The position numbers were made by a program, and so were the translations under genes. Of a DNA stretch of 64,000 bases, positions 36,613 to 46,299 are shown piece by piece. The DNA lies in NCBI RefSeq assembly GCF_029866045.1, contig NZ_JARXAB010000080.1:1-64000 (forward strand), written 5' to 3'. Below the pieces are notes generated by a model. The model made no database searches. It had not been told where the DNA came from and worked only from the letters and a program-made list of their open reading frames with translations. The stretch is from Ramlibacter sp. (GTDB taxonomy: Bacteria > Pseudomonadota > Gammaproteobacteria > Burkholderiales > Burkholderiaceae_C). The number at the start of each line of letters is the position of its first letter. Positions within the stretch are counted from its first letter, which is position 1.

Positions 36613-39480
36613 TTATTTGGTCAGAACAAAGCCCTTGAGCTTGGCAAACGCGGCGTCGATCAACGCCTTCTGCTGGTCCTGGTGCAGGTGCGCGTAGCCC
36701 ACTGCCGGCGAGGCGGAGGCGGCGCGGCCGGCATAACCCAGCTTCTGTCCCTCGTGCATGTTCTCGTGGATGTTGTGCTGAATGAAGAACCAGGCGCCCT
36801 GGTTCTGCGGCTCGTCCTGGCACCAGACCACGTCGGTGGCATTGGGGTACTTCTTGAGCTCGGCGGCGAAGGCCTTGTGCGGGAAGGGATAGAGCTGCTC
36901 CACGCGGACGACAGCCACGTCGTCGCTGCCCTTTTCCTCGCGCCGCTTGACCAGGTCGTAGTAGACCTTGCCCGAGCAGGCGATGACGCGCTTGACTTTG
37001 TCGGCCTTGAGCTCCTTGACCTCGCCAATCACCGTCTGGAAGCCGCCCTTGGTGAACTCGGACAGGGGCGAGGTTGCCTCCTTGTTGCGAAGCAGCGACT
37101 TGGGGGTGAAGATGACCAGCGGTTTGCGCAGATCACGCACCATCTGCCGACGGATCACGTGGAAGATCTGGCTGGCGGTGGTGGGCTGGACGATGCCCAT
37201 ATTGGTGTCTGCCGCCAGTTGCATGAAGCGCTCGACGCGCGCCGAACTGTGCTCCGGGCCCTGGCCCTCATAGCCATGGGGCAGCATCAGGGTGATGCCG
37301 TTGACGCGGCCCCACTTGACCTCTCCCGAGGCAATGAACTGGTCGATCACCACTTGGGCACCGTTGGCGAAATCGCCGAACTGCGCCTCCCAGATCACCA
37401 GGGTGTTGGGTTCAGCGGAGGCGTAGCCGTACTCAAAGCCCAGCACCGCCTCCTCGGACAGGATGGAGTCGATGACTTCAAACGGCGCCTGATTGTCGGC
37501 TACGTTCTGCAGCGGCACATAGGTGCCGGTGTCCCAGCGCTCACGGTTCTGGTCGTGAATGACAGCGTGGCGGTGGGTGAAGGTGCCTCGGCCACTGTCC
37601 TCACCGGACAGGCGCACCGGGTAGCCCGAGGCCACCAGGGAGGCGAATGCCATGTGCTCGCCCATGCCCCAGTCGACATTGGTCTCGCCGCGCCCCATGG
37701 CGGCCCGATCTTCCAGCACCTTCTTGACGAGGTTGTGCGGCGTGACATGGGCTGGAATGGTGGTGATCTTCTGGCCCAGCCGCTTCCACTCGGCCAGGGG
37801 CAGCGCAGTGTCGGCGCTGTCGGTCCACTTCTTGCCCACGAAGGGCGCCCAGTCGACTGCGTGCTTGCTCTTGAAGTTGGTGAGGACGGGGTCAATCGTG
37901 TGCTTGCCCGCGTCCATGGCGGCGCGGTAGGTCTTGACCATGCCATCCGGGCCATCCGCCTGCAGCACGCCCTGGGCGACCAGCTTGTCGCCATAGAGCT
38001 TGCGAGTGCCGGGGTGCGCGCTGATTTTCTTGTACATCAGCGGCTGGGTGAGCGCGGGGGTGTCCTGCTCGTTGTGGCCGAGCTTGCGGAAACAGATGAT
38101 GTCGACCACCACGTCCTTGCGGAACTCCATGCGGTACTCGAGCGCGAGCTGCGTGGCCAGCACCACCGCCTCAGGGTCGTCGCCGTTGACGTGCAGCACC
38201 GGCGACTCCACGCCCTTGACGATGTCGGTGCAATACAGCGTGGAGCGCAGGTCACGCGGGTCCGAGGTAGTAAAGCCGATCTGGTTGTTGATGATCAGGT
38301 GCACCGTGCCGCCGGTGGTGTAGCCACGGGTGGCTGCCAGGGCCAGAGTTTCTTGGTTGACGCCCTGCCCTGCGAAGGCAGCATCGCCGTGGACCAGCAC
38401 CGGGAGCACTTCCTTGCCGAGCGGGTCGCCACGGCGGTCCATGCGGGCGCGTACGCTGCCCTCGACCACCGGGTTGACGATCTCGAGGTGCGAAGGGTTG
38501 AAGGCCAGTGACAGATGGACCGGACCGCCGCGTGTAGAGATGTCCGAGCTGAAGCCCTGGTGGTACTTCACGTCACCGGCGGGCAAATCCTCGGGGGCGG
38601 TGTGGTCGAACTCGGCAAACAGGTCGCCGGGCATCTTGCCCAAGGTGTTGACCAGCACGTTCAGCCGGCCGCGATGGGCCATGCCGATCACGATCTCTTG
38701 CACGCCTTTTTCGCCCGCGAGCTGAATGAGCTCATCCATCGAGGCGATGAAGGACTCGCCGCCTTCGAGCGAAAAGCGCTTCTGGCCGACGTACTTGGTG
38801 TGCAGGTAGCGCTCCAGGCCCTCGGCCGCAGTGAGGCGGTCGAGAATCTGCTTCTTACGCTCAGTTGTAAAAACAGGCTTGCTGCGGATGGACTCGAGCT
38901 TTTGCTGCCACCAGCGCTTCTCGGTCTGGTCGGTGATGTACATGTACTCGGCGCCCACCGTGCCGCAGTAGGTCTCGCGCAGTGCGTTGAGCAGCTCGCG
39001 CAGGCTCATCGTGTTTTTGCCGAAGAAGGTGTTCGAGGTGTCGAACACGGTCTCCTGGTCGGCGTCGGCGAAACCGTAGAAGGAGGGCTCCAGCTCGGGA
39101 ATCGCGGGCCGCTCGGTGCGCTTCAAGGGGTCGAGGTCGGCCCAGCGCTGGCCCACGTTGCGGTAGGCGGCAATGAGCTGCTGCGCGGCGGTGCGCTTGC
39201 GGCCCATTTCAGCATCGGCGCTGGCCATGACGACCCGGGTACCGCCTTGTTTGGCGCGCTCAGCAAAGGCGTTGACAACAGGGAGGTGGGGGACGTCCTT
39301 GGTGTCCGTGCCGTCGACGGCCGGGACATGCTGCAGGGCGTCGAAGTACTCGCGCCAGTTGTCCGGCACGCTACCCGGATTGGCAAGGTAATTTTCGTAC
39401 ATCTCCTCGACATACGGGGCGTTGCCCCCGAAGAGGTACGTGCTGCCCTGGTAGGCAGCGTAGACGTTCGTCTCGCTCAT
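36613..39480 (-). CDS. sucA: 2-oxoglutarate dehydrogenase E1 component
   Basis: The thiamine-diphosphate-dependent decarboxylase of the TCA cycle, 955 residues. Seen: the N-terminal E2-binding helix (STYLFGGNAPYVEEMYENYL), FGKNTMSLRELL, GMAHRGRLNVLVNTLGK, the ThDP motif region (HGDAAFAGQGVNQE to VHLIINNQIGFTTSDPRD), and the transketolase-like C domain (WEAQFGDFANGAQVVIDQF). The length is normal. First gene of sucA-sucB-lpdA-zapE. The 199-base upstream gap has an imperfect inverted repeat (TGTCAC-N6-GTGGCA) near 39605-39622 that could be an operator. Confidence 0.97.
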   Translation of the reverse strand: MSETNVYAAYQGSTYLFGGNAPYVEEMYENYLANPGSVPDNWREYFDALQHVPAVDGTDTKDVPHLPVVNAFAERAKQGGTRVVMASADAEMGRKRTAAQQLIAAYRNVGQRWADLDPLKRTERPAIPELEPSFYGFADADQETVFDTSNTFFGKNTMSLRELLNALRETYCGTVGAEYMYITDQTEKRWWQQKLESIRSKPVFTTERKKQILDRLTAAEGLERYLHTKYVGQKRFSLEGGESFIASMDELIQLAGEKGVQEIVIGMAHRGRLNVLVNTLGKMPGDLFAEFDHTAPEDLPAGDVKYHQGFSSDISTRGGPVHLSLAFNPSHLEIVNPVVEGSVRARMDRRGDPLGKEVLPVLVHGDAAFAGQGVNQETLALAATRGYTTGGTVHLIINNQIGFTTSDPRDLRSTLYCTDIVKGVESPVLHVNGDDPEAVVLATQLALEYRMEFRKDVVVDIICFRKLGHNEQDTPALTQPLMYKKISAHPGTRKLYGDKLVAQGVLQADGPDGMVKTYRAAMDAGKHTIDPVLTNFKSKHAVDWAPFVGKKWTDSADTALPLAEWKRLGQKITTIPAHVTPHNLVKKVLEDRAAMGRGETNVDWGMGEHMAFASLVASGYPVRLSGEDSGRGTFTHRHAVIHDQNRERWDTGTYVPLQNVADNQAPFEVIDSILSEEAVLGFEYGYASAEPNTLVIWEAQFGDFANGAQVVIDQFIASGEVKWGRVNGITLMLPHGYEGQGPEHSSARVERFMQLAADTNMGIVQPTTASQIFHVIRRQMVRDLRKPLVIFTPKSLLRNKEATSPLSEFTKGGFQTVIGEVKELKADKVKRVIACSGKVYYDLVKRREEKGSDDVAVVRVEQLYPFPHKAFAAELKKYPNATDVVWCQDEPQNQGAWFFIQHNIHENMHEGQKLGYAGRAASASPAVGYAHLHQDQQKALIDAAFAKLKGFVLTK

Positions 39481-39679
39481 ATCTCGCTACTTTCTGCCCC
39501 CCTTTAGGGAGCATCTGCTGGTTGCAAAAACCTTCCGCGGCACGGCTGAACCGGTTGGCGGATGCGACTGTGGCTGGAAGGACCAAAGTGTCAGCGCGAT
39601 TGTGCCACTGAAGTGTGACAGGGCGCGGCGCTTTCCGCGTACCTGCACCCAGGGTGGCTCGCCATGTACTCCTAAAGAA

Positions 39680-41578
39680 TCAACCGGCCAGAACCAGGTC
39701 CTTGATCTGCTGGAGCGTACCGGGGTCCTCGATGGTGGTCAGGTCTCCGGGGTCGCGGCCTTCGCAAACCGCCTGGATAGCGCGGCGCAGCAACTTGCCG
39801 CTGCGGGTCTTGGGCAGCAGGCTCACGAAGCGCACCCGCGAAGGGCGGGCGACCGCGCCAAGCTGGCCGTCGACCACCTTCATGATCTCCCCTTCGAGCT
39901 TCATACGGGCAAGCTCATCGGGTACTGCCGCCGGGTCGCGCAGAACAACGAAGGCCATCGCCACCTGCCCCTTGACCGTATCGGCGACGCCGACGACGGC
40001 GACCTCGGCCACCGCCGGATGGCTGGAGATGCTCTCCTCGATTTCACGGGTGCCCAGTCGGTGGCCTGCCACATTGATGACGTCGTCAGTGCGGCCCAGA
40101 ATGAAGAAGTAGCCGTCGGCGTCGCGAATGCCCCAGTCGAAGGTGTTGTAGACCATCTTGCCGGGGATGGACTCCCAATACGTCTTTTTGTAGCGGGCAT
40201 CGTCACGCCAGATGGTCTGCATGAAGCCCGGTGGCGTGGGCGATTCGATCACCACCACGCCTTTTTCGTTGGGTTGCGTGAGCTCTTCGCCGGTCGTCTC
40301 GTGAACAACCTTGGCGCGCCAGCCATACATGGGCACGCCCGGGCTGCCAAACCGGGAGGCCTTCTTCTCGACCCCGTTGGCAATCGTGAGAATGGGCCAG
40401 CCGGTCTCAGTTTGCCAATAGTTGTCGATGATCGGCACGCCCAGGGCGTCGTTGATCCAGCGTGCGGTCGGCTCGTCGAGCGGCTCGCCAGCCAGGAAAA
40501 GTGCCTTGAGGGTGGACAGGTCGTACTTCTTGAGGAAGGCGGGGTCATGCTTCTTCAACACGCGGACCGCAGTGGGCGCGCTGAACATCACGCTGACCTT
40601 GTACTTCTCGACCAGGCTCCACCAGACACCCGCATCCGGGCGGATCGGCAAGCCCTCGTAGAGGATGGTGGCCATGCCGCCGATCAGCGGGCCGTAGACG
40701 ATGTAGCTGTGGCCCACGACCCAGCCGATGTCGCTGGTGCAAAAGTAGGTGCCGCCAGGCTCGCCCATCATGACGTGCTGCATGCTGGCCGCCAGGGCCA
40801 CCGCATAACCGCCCACGTCGCGCTGCACACCCTTGGGCCTGCCGGTGGTCCCACTGGTGTACATCGTGTAGCTGATGTCGGTGGCATCCACCCACTCGCA
40901 GGGCACCTGCACGCCCGCGCATTCCTGGGCCATCTGGCTCCAGTGATGGTCACGGCCGGCGACAGACGCAAACTTCTCCAGTCCGCGGTCGACCATCAAC
41001 ACCGACTCGGGCTTGTGCGCAGACAGGCGAATCGCTTCATCGAGCAAAGGTTTGTAGGGCACCACCTTGCCACTGCGGGAGCCAGCGTCAGCGCTCACGA
41101 TGACCTTGGGCGATGCGTCCTCGATGCGCGTGGCAAGAGACACCGAAGCGAAGCCGCCGAACACCACCGAGTGGATGGCGCCAAGGCGGGCGCAGGCCAA
41201 CATGGCGAACACCGCTTCGGGAATCATGGGCATATAGATCAGGACCCGGTCGCCCTTGACCACTCCCAGCGTCTTGAGCATCGCGGCGGCAAGCTGTACC
41301 CGCTCGTGGAGTTGCGCAAAGGTATAGGTTTCCTCGACGCCGGTCTCGGTCGAGACGTGAATCAGGGCGGCCTGACTGGCACGGTCCTTTAGGTGACGGT
41401 CCACTGCGTTGTGGCACAGGTTGGTCTTGCCACCAACAAACCAGCGCGTGAAGGGGGCTTGGTCGTTGTCCAGAATGCGCTGGGGCGGGGTTTGCCAATC
41501 GATGAGCCGGGCCTGCTCGGCCCAGAAGGCCTCGGGCTGGTCCACCGACTGCCGGTAGAAGTCCTCGTACTTGCTCAT
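39680..41578 (-). CDS. prpE: Propionyl-CoA synthetase PrpE
   Basis: An acyl-CoA synthetase of the Acs/PrpE group, 632 residues, activating propionate (or acetate) with ATP and CoA. The adenylation signature is YTSGTTGRPKGVQRDVGG; GLPIRPDAGVWWSLVEKYKV and VIDNYWQTETGWPI follow. The C-terminal domain has RTDDVINVAGHRLGTREIEE and the catalytic lysine in PKTRSGKLLRR, normally controlled by acetylation. The start (YEDFYRQSVDQPEAFWAEQ) and end (AVCEGRDPGDLTTIEDP) match PrpE more than Acs. GAGGAG precedes the ATG. No prpBCD genes are nearby. Confidence 0.92.
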   Translation of the reverse strand: MSKYEDFYRQSVDQPEAFWAEQARLIDWQTPPQRILDNDQAPFTRWFVGGKTNLCHNAVDRHLKDRASQAALIHVSTETGVEETYTFAQLHERVQLAAAMLKTLGVVKGDRVLIYMPMIPEAVFAMLACARLGAIHSVVFGGFASVSLATRIEDASPKVIVSADAGSRSGKVVPYKPLLDEAIRLSAHKPESVLMVDRGLEKFASVAGRDHHWSQMAQECAGVQVPCEWVDATDISYTMYTSGTTGRPKGVQRDVGGYAVALAASMQHVMMGEPGGTYFCTSDIGWVVGHSYIVYGPLIGGMATILYEGLPIRPDAGVWWSLVEKYKVSVMFSAPTAVRVLKKHDPAFLKKYDLSTLKALFLAGEPLDEPTARWINDALGVPIIDNYWQTETGWPILTIANGVEKKASRFGSPGVPMYGWRAKVVHETTGEELTQPNEKGVVVIESPTPPGFMQTIWRDDARYKKTYWESIPGKMVYNTFDWGIRDADGYFFILGRTDDVINVAGHRLGTREIEESISSHPAVAEVAVVGVADTVKGQVAMAFVVLRDPAAVPDELARMKLEGEIMKVVDGQLGAVARPSRVRFVSLLPKTRSGKLLRRAIQAVCEGRDPGDLTTIEDPGTLQQIKDLVLAG

Positions 41579-41644
41579 ATTGCTCTCCTCGGGTCCTTGT
41601 TGTCTCTCTCCCCCCGCGCCCTGTATCTAGGCATGGGGCGGGCA

Positions 41645-42244
41645 CTACTTGATCAGGGCGAGCGCCTCCTTGAAGCGCGGGTGGCGGCTGTCGCCCAGCC
41701 ACTCAAAAGCCACCATCTCGGTGGTGACCAGCTCGCAGCCGGCGCCGGCCAGGCGGTCGAAGGCGGCGTCGCGGTTGCGTTCGGTGCGCGAGCCACAGGC
41801 GTCGGTGACCACCCAGACCTCGAACTCCTCCTCCAGCAGCTGCAGGGCGGTCTGCAGCACGCAGACATGGGCCTCGCAGCCAGCAAGTACCACGCTGCCC
41901 CGCTCGGGCGCAGCCTCCACCGGCTTTTGCAGGTGGCGCGGCAGGCTACGAGAGTTGCCGCGCGGCGCTGCGGCGGGAGGCCGTAGACGGGGCATCAGCT
42001 CAGCGCCGGCACCAAACGCGAACTTGGGAAGGACGGTGGCAAGCAAGCTGCGAAGCGGCTGCGTGGTCGGCCCCAGACCCACAGGGTTTTGCTCGGTGGC
42101 CAGCACGGGCACCTCGAGCAAGGCTGCCAGCCGGGCGAGCCGCTGCGCATTGAGAAGAACCGCGGGCGCGTCGGCGATCGCGGGCATGAGCCGTTGCTGG
42201 TAATCAACCAGCACCAGGGTGGAGTCAGAAGCGTCTAGGAGCAT
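41645..42244 (-). CDS. Isochorismatase-family cysteine hydrolase
   Basis: A 199-residue cytosolic hydrolase of the isochorismatase/nicotinamidase fold. The catalytic Asp is D14 in LVLVDYQQRLMPAI, and the nucleophilic Cys is in VVLAGCEAHVCVLQTALQL. LATEQNPVGLGPTTQPL resembles the YcaC/ISOC1-type subgroup. The substrate is unknown. The start (LLDASDSTL) is the first ATG consistent with the family and overlaps the end of the upstream sugar dehydrogenase gene by 10 bases. Confidence 0.88.
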   Translation of the reverse strand: MLLDASDSTLVLVDYQQRLMPAIADAPAVLLNAQRLARLAALLEVPVLATEQNPVGLGPTTQPLRSLLATVLPKFAFGAGAELMPRLRPPAAAPRGNSRSLPRHLQKPVEAAPERGSVVLAGCEAHVCVLQTALQLLEEEFEVWVVTDACGSRTERNRDAAFDRLAGAGCELVTTEMVAFEWLGDSRHPRFKEALALIK

Positions 42245-43593
42245 CGGGCCGGATTGGAGCCGCCCGCGCTGTCTCCGAACTGACACGGCCCGTCAGAAGG
42301 AGACAGACGCCGGCCGTAGGAGAGCCGTTCGCCGGCAGGCAAGACCCGCAGCAAGCGCCCCCGTGGGTTGTCTGTCAGCAGGTAGATCCAGCCGTCGGGC
42401 CCCTGGCGAACGTCCCGGATGCGGTCCCCCTCGGCCAGATCGTCGCGAGCCTCGCTGCGCACACGGCCGCCCTCCAGTTGCAGGCGGACCAGACGCCCGA
42501 ACTTGAGTGAGCCGATGAAGAGTTGCCCCTTCATCGCTGCCCCGTAGCGGTCGCTGGTGAGAAAGGCCATGCCCGAGGGCGCAATGGAGGGAACCCAGAA
42601 GTGCAGCGGCGGCTCCATCCCGGCCTGCGCGGTCAGGCCCTGGCCGATTTTTCCGCCGCCGTACTGCTCGCCATGGGTGATGACCGGCCAACCGTAGTTG
42701 CGACCGGGTTGGGGCAGGTTGACCTCGTCGCCGCCCTGCGGCCCGTGCTCACTGGTCCACAGGCGTCCATCCACCCCGAGCGTGGCGCCCTGGGGATTGC
42801 GATGCCCCAGGCTCCAGATCTCCGGACGGGCACCGGCCTGCCCCATGAAGGGGTTACCGGGCGCAGGCGCTCCGTCCCGGGTGAGCCGGACCACCTTGCC
42901 CAGGTGGTTGTCGAGGCGTTGGGCGTCGTCGGCCCGCAGGTACCGCTCGCCCATAGCCAAAAACAGCATTCCCTCGCGGTCCTGAACGATACGGCAGCCA
43001 AAGTGCAGCCGGCTGGCCACTTTGGGTTGCTGGCGGAAAATCACGGTCAGCGCCTCCAGCCGCTGGCCGTCGCCAGATAGCCGGGCACGGGCCAGGGCTG
43101 TCCCGTTGACCGCGCCCGCCTGCTCGGCAAAACACAAGTAGAGCGTCCTCTCCCACCGGCTGCCTGGCTGCGAGAAGTCGGCATCCAAGGCCAGGTCGAG
43201 CAAGCCGCCCTGCCCTTGCGCGAGGACGGCTGGCAGGCCCTGGATCGGCGGACCGACCCTGCCGTCGGCCTCTATCAGACGCAGCCGGCCGGGGCGCTCG
43301 GTGACCAGAAACCGCCCCTCCGGCAGAAAAGCCAAGGCCCAAGGGTATTCAAGTCCCTGTGCAACAGTCTGGGCGCGCAGCGGTGACACGCTCGATGGCG
43401 TGCCAGTCGCCACCTGCGCGTGCGCGAGTCCCGTGCCGGTCGCGTGGAGGAGGAAGAGCGCCAGAGCCAGTTGAACCACGGCACCGAGTGCCCGTCTGAG
43501 AAAGCGGGACTGGCTCGAGTGCTCAGGCAGCCCAAAACTGCAAGCCCGGTCACTTGGCTGGCAAGGTGCGACTGCAGCGGCAAGACATAGCAT
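42235..43593 (-). CDS. PQQ-dependent aldose sugar dehydrogenase (Asd/YliI-like), exported
   Basis: A periplasmic six-bladed propeller of the soluble glucose dehydrogenase family that would oxidise aldoses using PQQ. Seen: VAQGLEYPWALAFLPEGRFL, GQGGLLDLALDADF, GHRNPQGATLGVDGRLW, SEHGPQGGDEVN, NYGWPVITHGEQY and a C-terminal RIRDVRQGPDGWIYLLTDN, all typical blades. The export signal is around LGAVVQLALALFLLHATG, preceded by an unusually long N-terminal stretch, so the start is uncertain. I use ATG MLCLAAAV; another ATG lies 39 bases upstream. PQQ synthesis genes are not in the window. Confidence 0.88.
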   Translation of the reverse strand: MLCLAAAVAPCQPSDRACSFGLPEHSSQSRFLRRALGAVVQLALALFLLHATGTGLAHAQVATGTPSSVSPLRAQTVAQGLEYPWALAFLPEGRFLVTERPGRLRLIEADGRVGPPIQGLPAVLAQGQGGLLDLALDADFSQPGSRWERTLYLCFAEQAGAVNGTALARARLSGDGQRLEALTVIFRQQPKVASRLHFGCRIVQDREGMLFLAMGERYLRADDAQRLDNHLGKVVRLTRDGAPAPGNPFMGQAGARPEIWSLGHRNPQGATLGVDGRLWTSEHGPQGGDEVNLPQPGRNYGWPVITHGEQYGGGKIGQGLTAQAGMEPPLHFWVPSIAPSGMAFLTSDRYGAAMKGQLFIGSLKFGRLVRLQLEGGRVRSEARDDLAEGDRIRDVRQGPDGWIYLLTDNPRGRLLRVLPAGERLSYGRRLSPSDGPCQFGDSAGGSNPARCS

Positions 43594-43715
43594 GGGCACG
43601 ATTATGAACATCGTATGCGCCTCGACCATCACGCCCCCGCACGAAAAACCACTGGCAGATCAAGCAGTTACCCCTTCCCGGCTGAAATGACCGGACGCCG
43701 GACAGTGGTAAGCTC

Positions 43716-44336
43716 ATGCCCATGAAGAGACCCTCCGACCACTTGGCTGCGCTCGGGCTGGCCCTGGGCTTGGCGCTGGCCCTGTCGGCCGCGCCTGCCT
43801 TGGCTGCGCCCACTGTCCAGCCGGGTTCGGCGGGCGCGGCGTCCGAGGACGACTTGGGGCGGCTTCTGGCCGAGCGCGGCCTGATCGGTACCCTGGGGCA
43901 GGCCGGCCTGGCCGTCCGCAACCAGACCTCCGAGCTGGTCCTCAATGCCATGGGGTTTTTGGGGGTCCCGTACAAGCGGGGGGGCACCACGGTCGAGACC
44001 GGCTTTGACTGCAGTGGTTTTGTTCGTGCCATCTTTGAGCAGACCGCGGGCATGGTCCTGCCACGGCGCGCCAAAGAGCAGGCGGCGGCCACCGAGGTGA
44101 TCGACAAGCGGGACCTCAAGCCCGGCGACCTGGTGTTCTTCAACACCATGAAAAAAGCCTTCAGCCATGTGGGCATCTATGTCGGTGACGGCAAGTTCAT
44201 CCATGCCCCCAAGCCTGGGGCCGAAGTTCGGGTGGAAGACATGGCCGGCAGCTACTGGGTGCGCCGCTTTGACGGCGCACGCCGGGTGCTCACCTCCGCC
44301 CCGGCAGCCGATGCCGCACCGTCTGTCGCACGCTAA
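43716..44336 (+). CDS. NlpC/P60 (C40) cell-wall peptidase, exported
   Basis: A 206-residue secreted peptidase cutting peptide stems of peptidoglycan. Signal peptide: HLAALGLALGLALALSAAPALA. The catalytic cysteine is C99 in ETGFDCSGFVRAIF; the histidines are H151 (SHVGIYVGDG) and H163 (KFIHAP). MGFLGVPYKRGG before the cysteine is typical. The start is MPMKRP with GGTAAG about 5 bases upstream; MKRP two codons later is possible. It diverges from the sugar dehydrogenase and converges on lpdA. Confidence 0.93.
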   Translation: MPMKRPSDHLAALGLALGLALALSAAPALAAPTVQPGSAGAASEDDLGRLLAERGLIGTLGQAGLAVRNQTSELVLNAMGFLGVPYKRGGTTVETGFDCSGFVRAIFEQTAGMVLPRRAKEQAAATEVIDKRDLKPGDLVFFNTMKKAFSHVGIYVGDGKFIHAPKPGAEVRVEDMAGSYWVRRFDGARRVLTSAPAADAAPSVAR

Positions 44337-44393
44337 GGCCGCAGGTCACGGGCGGGTCCGCTCGGTATGGCTGTGACGCGCGGATCCCATGCA

Positions 44394-44421
44394 GACGCCC
44401 GCAGAGGCCGCGGGGGCCGTC
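44394..44421. terminator. Hairpin in the convergent gap, possible terminator
   Basis: GACGCCCGC and GCGGG...CCGTC pair with a 7-base loop (AGAGGCC) and a 3-base bulge. It lies between the stops of the NlpC gene and lpdA. There is no clear T-tract on either side, so intrinsic termination is doubtful. Confidence 0.35.
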
Positions 44422-44460
44422 TGAGGGTCCTCGATTCTTGAGGCCTAACCGTGGGGCTTG

Positions 44461-46299
44461 TTATTTTCGCGGTGGCGGAAGATCGGTGCAGGTGCCGTGG
44501 GCAGCCTCTGCCGCCATGCCAATGCTCTCGCCCAGGGTCGGGTGCGGGTGAATGGTCTTGCCGATATCCACCTCGTCCGCGCCCATCTCGATGGCCAGGG
44601 CCACCTCACCAATCATGTCGCCAGCATGCATACCAACGATGCCGCCACCCAGGATGCGGCCACTGGTCGCGTCGAACAACAGCTTGGTGAAGCCCTCATC
44701 ACGGCCATTGGCAATGGCCCGGCCGGAGGCGCTCCAGGGGAACAAGCCCTTCTTGATCGCAACGCCTTGGGCCTTGGCCTGATCCTCAGTGAGACCCACC
44801 CAGGCCACCTCGGGGTCGGTATAGGCCACGCTGGGGATCACTCGGGCGTCAAAAGCGACCTTCTCGCCGGCAGCGGCCTCGGCCGCCACATGGCCCTCAT
44901 GCACCGCCTTGTGCGCTAGCATCGGCTGGCCGACCACGTCGCCTATGGCGAAGATGTGCGGGACATTGGTGCGCATCTGCAGGTCTACCGGAATGAAGCC
45001 CCGATCACTGACTGCCACGCCGGCCTTGTCGGCACCGATCTTGAGACCGTTGGGTGAGCGCCCCACCGCTTGCAGCACCAAGTCATAGACCTGCGGCTCC
45101 TTGGGCGCGCCCTCGCCTTCAAAACGGACCAGGATGCCGTCCTTCGTGACCTCGGCGCCCACTGTCTTCGTTTTCAACATGATGTTGTCAAAGCGCGGCG
45201 CGTTCATCTTCTGCCAGACCTTGACCAGATCGCGGTCTGCGCCCTGCATCAGGCCATCCATCATCTCGACCACATCCAGACGCGCGCCGAGGCTGGAGTA
45301 CACGGTTCCCATCTCCAGGCCGATGATGCCGCCACCGAGGACCAGCATGCGTTTGGGAACGCTGGCCAGCCCCAGGGCGCCCGTCGAGTCGACCACCCGC
45401 GGGTCCTTCGGCATGAAGGGCAGGCGCACCGCCTGCGAGCCGGCGGCGATGATGGCCTGCTTGAACTGGAGGGTCTGGGTTTTGCCGGTCTTTTCCTGGC
45501 CGTCGCCGGTGGTCTCTTCCACGCTCAGGTGGAAGGGATCGAGGAAGGTCCCGTAGCCGCGCACTACTGTCACCTTGCGCATCTTGGCCATCGCGGCCAG
45601 ACCACCGGTGAGCTTGCCCACCACCTTGCCCTTGTGGGCGCGCAGCTTGTTCAGGTCGACCTGCGGCTTGCCAAAGCTCACGCCCAGGGACTCAAAGTGG
45701 GACACCTCGTCCATCACCGCCGCCACGTGCAGCAAGGCCTTGGAGGGAATACAGCCCACGTTGAGGCAGACGCCACCCAGGGTGGCGTAACGCTCGACCA
45801 GCACCACCTTCATGCCGAGGTCGGCGGCGCGGAAGGCGGCCGAATAGCCACCGGGGCCACCGCCCAGGACCAACATGTCACACACCAGATCGGCGCCGCC
45901 TGCATAGCTGGCGGCTGGGCCGGCGACAGCCACCGATGCTGCGGAGGCGACGGTCACGGCGGGTGACGACACAGAAGGCGACGCAGGGGCGGAGGCACTG
46001 GCGGGCGCATGGCTGATGGGGGCGTTGCCAGCGGCAGGGCCTGCCACCGCGGAGGACCCTTCAGCCACTTCCATCAGCACCAGCACCGAGCCCTCGGCGA
46101 CCTTGTCTCCGAGCTTGACCCGCAGTTCCTTGACCACGCCAGCATGGGTGGAGGGAATCTCCATCGAGGCCTTGTCGGACTCCACGGTGACCAGGGACTG
46201 CTCGAGCTTGACCGAGTCGCCGGGCTGCACCAGCAACTCGATGACGGCGACTTCACTGAAGTCGCCGATGTCCGGCACTTTCACTTCGACCAGGCTCAT
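44461..46299 (-). CDS. lpdA: Dihydrolipoyl dehydrogenase (E3) of the pyruvate dehydrogenase complex, with N-terminal lipoyl domain
   Basis: A 612-residue E3. Residues 1-80 form a lipoyl domain with lysine K43 ([11 protein letters not shown]), very close to that of aceF; a Pro/Ala/Ser linker follows to about 130. Then come the FAD motif VLGGGPGGYSAAFRAADLG, redox CLNVGC in [16 protein letters not shown], the NAD motif VLGGGIIGLEMGTVY, IFAIGDVVGQPMLAHKAVHEG, and C-terminal HPHPTLGESIGMAAEAAHG. Lipoyl-bearing E3s are known in Burkholderiales and Neisseria PDH operons. Its ATG overlaps the bph stop (ATGA). Confidence 0.95.
   Translation of the reverse strand: MSLVEVKVPDIGDFSEVAVIELLVQPGDSVKLEQSLVTVESDKASMEIPSTHAGVVKELRVKLGDKVAEGSVLVLMEVAEGSSAVAGPAAGNAPISHAPASASAPASPSVSSPAVTVASAASVAVAGPAASYAGGADLVCDMLVLGGGPGGYSAAFRAADLGMKVVLVERYATLGGVCLNVGCIPSKALLHVAAVMDEVSHFESLGVSFGKPQVDLNKLRAHKGKVVGKLTGGLAAMAKMRKVTVVRGYGTFLDPFHLSVEETTGDGQEKTGKTQTLQFKQAIIAAGSQAVRLPFMPKDPRVVDSTGALGLASVPKRMLVLGGGIIGLEMGTVYSSLGARLDVVEMMDGLMQGADRDLVKVWQKMNAPRFDNIMLKTKTVGAEVTKDGILVRFEGEGAPKEPQVYDLVLQAVGRSPNGLKIGADKAGVAVSDRGFIPVDLQMRTNVPHIFAIGDVVGQPMLAHKAVHEGHVAAEAAAGEKVAFDARVIPSVAYTDPEVAWVGLTEDQAKAQGVAIKKGLFPWSASGRAIANGRDEGFTKLLFDATSGRILGGGIVGMHAGDMIGEVALAIEMGADEVDIGKTIHPHPTLGESIGMAAEAAHGTCTDLPPPRK

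Noticed and set aside
36595-38511. A 638-codon plus-strand frame
   Set aside because: It is the antisense of sucA, whose motifs are complete.
39602-41392. A 596-codon plus-strand frame
   Set aside because: It is antisense to prpE and has no recognisable domain.
41645-43593. A PQQ or siderophore pathway cluster
   Set aside because: Only single genes (isochorismatase-like and sugar dehydrogenase) are present, with no pathway partners, so no cluster is claimed.
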